Of a stretch of 64,000 nucleotides of DNA, positions 62,473 through 64,000 are shown piece by piece (position 1 is the stretch's first letter; each line of letters starts with the position of its first letter). The translations under genes and the position numbers were made by a program. The stretch spans positions 434,001 through 498,000 of the forward strand of contig NZ_JAFCJI010000001.1 of assembly GCF_018131105.1 (NCBI RefSeq), given 5' to 3'. The notes below the pieces were generated by a model that had not been told where the DNA came from, did not search any database, and was given only the letters and a program-made list of their open reading frames with translations. The stretch is from Bradyrhizobium manausense (GTDB lineage Bacteria > Pseudomonadota > Alphaproteobacteria > Rhizobiales > Xanthobacteraceae).

Positions 62473-64000
62473 ATGACCGAGATCTCCAGCAACGAGCCGA
62501 AGGACGCCGCACCGTCCGTGATCGCGCAGCATCAGGCGATGCTGAACGCGCTGCCGTTTTCCGACACGCGGGATTTCGACGACGCTGCGCGCGGCTTCCT
62601 CGGCACCATCGAGAACGCGAAGATTGCCAATGCGCAGGGGCGGACGGTCTGGAGCCTCGAGCCCTATGGCTTTCTGTCCACCGAGCAGGCCCCGCCGACG
62701 GTCAATCCGAGCCTGTGGCGGCAGTCGCGGCTCAACATGCAGCACGGCCTGTTCGAGGTCGTGCCCGGCGTCTATCAGGTGCGCGGACTCGACATCGCCA
62801 ACATGACGCTGATCGAGGGCGACAGCGGCGTCATCGTGGTGGACACCCTGACCTCGATCGAAGGGGCGCGCGCGGCGCTCGATCTCTACTACAGGCATCG
62901 CGGCCAGAAGCCGGTTGCGGCGGTGATCTTTACCCACACCCACACCGATCACTGGGGCGGGGCGCGCGGCGTGTTGGAAGAGGATGCGCTTGCCACCGGC
63001 CGCGTGCCGGTCATCGCGCCGAACCTGTTCATGGAGCACGCGGTCTCCGAGAACATCATCGCGGGTCCGGCGATGCTGCGCCGGGCGCAGTACCAGTTCG
63101 GCCCGTTCCTGGCCAAGGGCGTGCGCGGACAGGTCGATTGCGGACTTGGAAAGACCATGGCGGCCGGCGCGGTCGCATTGCTGCGGCCGACCGACCTGAT
63201 CATGGCGACCGGCGACAGGCGCGTCATCGACGGCATCGAATTCGAATTCCAGATGGCGCCGAACAGCGAAGCGCCGGCGGAGATGCACTTCTTCCTGCCG
63301 CGCTACAAGCTCTTGAACCTCGCCGAGAACTGCACGCATAATTTTCACAATCTGCTGCCGTTCCGCGGCGCCGACGTGCGCGATGCGCTGGCCTGGTCGA
63401 AGTACCTCAACGAGGCACTGCATCTGTGGGGCGGCAAGGCGGAAGCGATGTGCGGTCAGCATCACTGGCCGGTGTGGGGACGTGAGCGCATCGACACGAT
63501 GATCCGCGAGCAGCGCGACCTCTACAAGTTCGCGCACGACCAAACCATCCGCCTGATGAACCACGGCCTGAATGCGGTCGAGATCGCCGAGACGATCCAG
63601 CTGCCGAAGAGCCTGGAGGGGGCCTGGCACGGCCGCGGCTATTACGGTCATGTCAGGCACAACGTGAAGGCGATCTATCAGAAATATCTCGGCTGGTACG
63701 ACGCCAACCCGGTCAATCTCGATCCGCTGCCGCCGGTGGCGTCGGGCAAGAAATACGTCGAGTACATGGGTGGCGCCGATGCGATCCTGTTGCGGGCGCG
63801 CGCGGATTTTGACAAGGGCGAATTCCGCTTCGTGGCTCAGGCACTCGGCCATCTCGTTTTTGCCGAGCCGGACAACCAGGCCGCGCGCGCATTGCTGGCC
63901 GATACGCTGGAGCAGCTCGGCTACGCCGCCGAGAGCTCGACCTGGCGCAACGCCTACCTATTCGGCGCACAGGAGCTTCGGCAAGGCATGCCGAAGACGC
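62473..64000 (+). CDS. Alkyl-sulfatase-type metallo-beta-lactamase-fold hydrolase (cut by window edge)
   Basis: An open reading frame runs from the ATG at 62473 past the right edge, so only about 509 codons are visible. The metal site is H155-x-H157-x-D159-H160 in THTHTDHWGG, and ENCTHNFHNLLPFRGA, MCGQHHWPVWG and HNVKAIYQKYLGWYDANPVN are hallmarks of the SdsA1/BDS1 alkylsulfatase family, which frees sulfate from alkyl sulfates. GGAGCCAGCCC lies before the ATG. No signal peptide is seen, unlike secreted SdsA1. It may use a substrate imported by the upstream TRAP system. Confidence 0.88.
   Translation, partial: MTEISSNEPKDAAPSVIAQHQAMLNALPFSDTRDFDDAARGFLGTIENAKIANAQGRTVWSLEPYGFLSTEQAPPTVNPSLWRQSRLNMQHGLFEVVPGVYQVRGLDIANMTLIEGDSGVIVVDTLTSIEGARAALDLYYRHRGQKPVAAVIFTHTHTDHWGGARGVLEEDALATGRVPVIAPNLFMEHAVSENIIAGPAMLRRAQYQFGPFLAKGVRGQVDCGLGKTMAAGAVALLRPTDLIMATGDRRVIDGIEFEFQMAPNSEAPAEMHFFLPRYKLLNLAENCTHNFHNLLPFRGADVRDALAWSKYLNEALHLWGGKAEAMCGQHHWPVWGRERIDTMIREQRDLYKFAHDQTIRLMNHGLNAVEIAETIQLPKSLEGAWHGRGYYGHVRHNVKAIYQKYLGWYDANPVNLDPLPPVASGKKYVEYMGGADAILLRARADFDKGEFRFVAQALGHLVFAEPDNQAARALLADTLEQLGYAAESSTWRNAYLFGAQELRQGMPKT

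Noticed and set aside
62362..63852. Minus-strand frame of 496 codons at the right edge
   Set aside because: It is the shadow of the alkylsulfatase-like gene, whose HxHxDH and downstream motifs are on the plus strand and continue past the edge.

Overview
This is a GC-rich, densely coding stretch of an alphaproteobacterial chromosome. Gene content points to Bradyrhizobium or a close Rhizobiales relative: PuuD-type urate hydroxylase, fused indolepyruvate:ferredoxin oxidoreductase, a cyo quinol oxidase, Sox genes, many SDR, ABC and TRAP genes, and an EcfG-type promoter. Two intergenic repeat types also resemble elements I associate with Bradyrhizobium. No rRNA, tRNA, CRISPR array, insertion sequence or intact prophage was seen. 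Genes are cut by both window edges: the start of rpiB on the left, and an alkylsulfatase-type metallo-beta-lactamase-fold gene on the right.

Layout. 1-5.5 kb (minus): a catabolic operon of SSS symporter, cytoplasmic BNR/sialidase-fold protein, SDR, TIM-barrel lactonase/amidohydrolase, FadR-type GntR regulator and RpiB, with palindromic candidate operators. 5.7-13.5 kb (minus): caspase-fold protein, two M20 peptidases, an enolase-superfamily enzyme, alpha/beta hydrolase, MFS transporter, cupin, and a stand-alone receiver. 13.7-19.2 kb (plus): AraC regulator, PhzF-family isomerase, a polar amino-acid ABC transporter and a hydrolase resembling 6-aminohexanoate-dimer hydrolase (NylB), which together look like an uptake and hydrolysis pathway for an unusual amide. 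19.2-28 kb: a coupled pair of unknown genes (one with an HGG motif), lytic transglycosylase, VOC protein, PuuD, a PQQ-type sugar dehydrogenase, and an SDR/carboxymuconolactone-decarboxylase/SDR operon. 27.7-31.6 kb (plus): cyoABCD behind a candidate EcfG promoter. 31.8-43.4 kb: thermonuclease-like protein, GMC oxidoreductase with small subunit, HtrA-like protease, flavoprotein, fused indolepyruvate oxidoreductase, a hotdog-like protein, and a biuret-hydrolase-like enzyme behind a consensus sigma-54 promoter. 43.4-46.5 kb (minus): a sugar-type ABC importer without its ATPase.

46.5-52.5 kb (minus) is the most unusual region: a two-subunit xanthine-oxidase-family molybdenum hydroxylase followed by soxF, soxX, soxY, soxZ and soxA, with no soxB or soxCD. 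SoxY also lacks the usual GGCGG carboxyl terminus. Together this suggests a Sox carrier/cytochrome system fed by a molybdoenzyme rather than the textbook thiosulfate pathway. 52.8-64 kb holds a B12-binding radical SAM protein, an MFS exporter, an isocitrate/isopropylmalate-type dehydrogenase, an SDR without the catalytic Tyr, trans-aconitate methyltransferase, a TRAP importer with fused membrane subunits, and the truncated alkylsulfatase-like gene.

Many neighbouring genes overlap by ATGA or TGATG (symporter/BNR, ABC permease/ATPase, cyoBCD, soxYZA, the HGG pair), so these units are probably translationally coupled. Functions rest on motifs and remembered family sequences; no database search was run.
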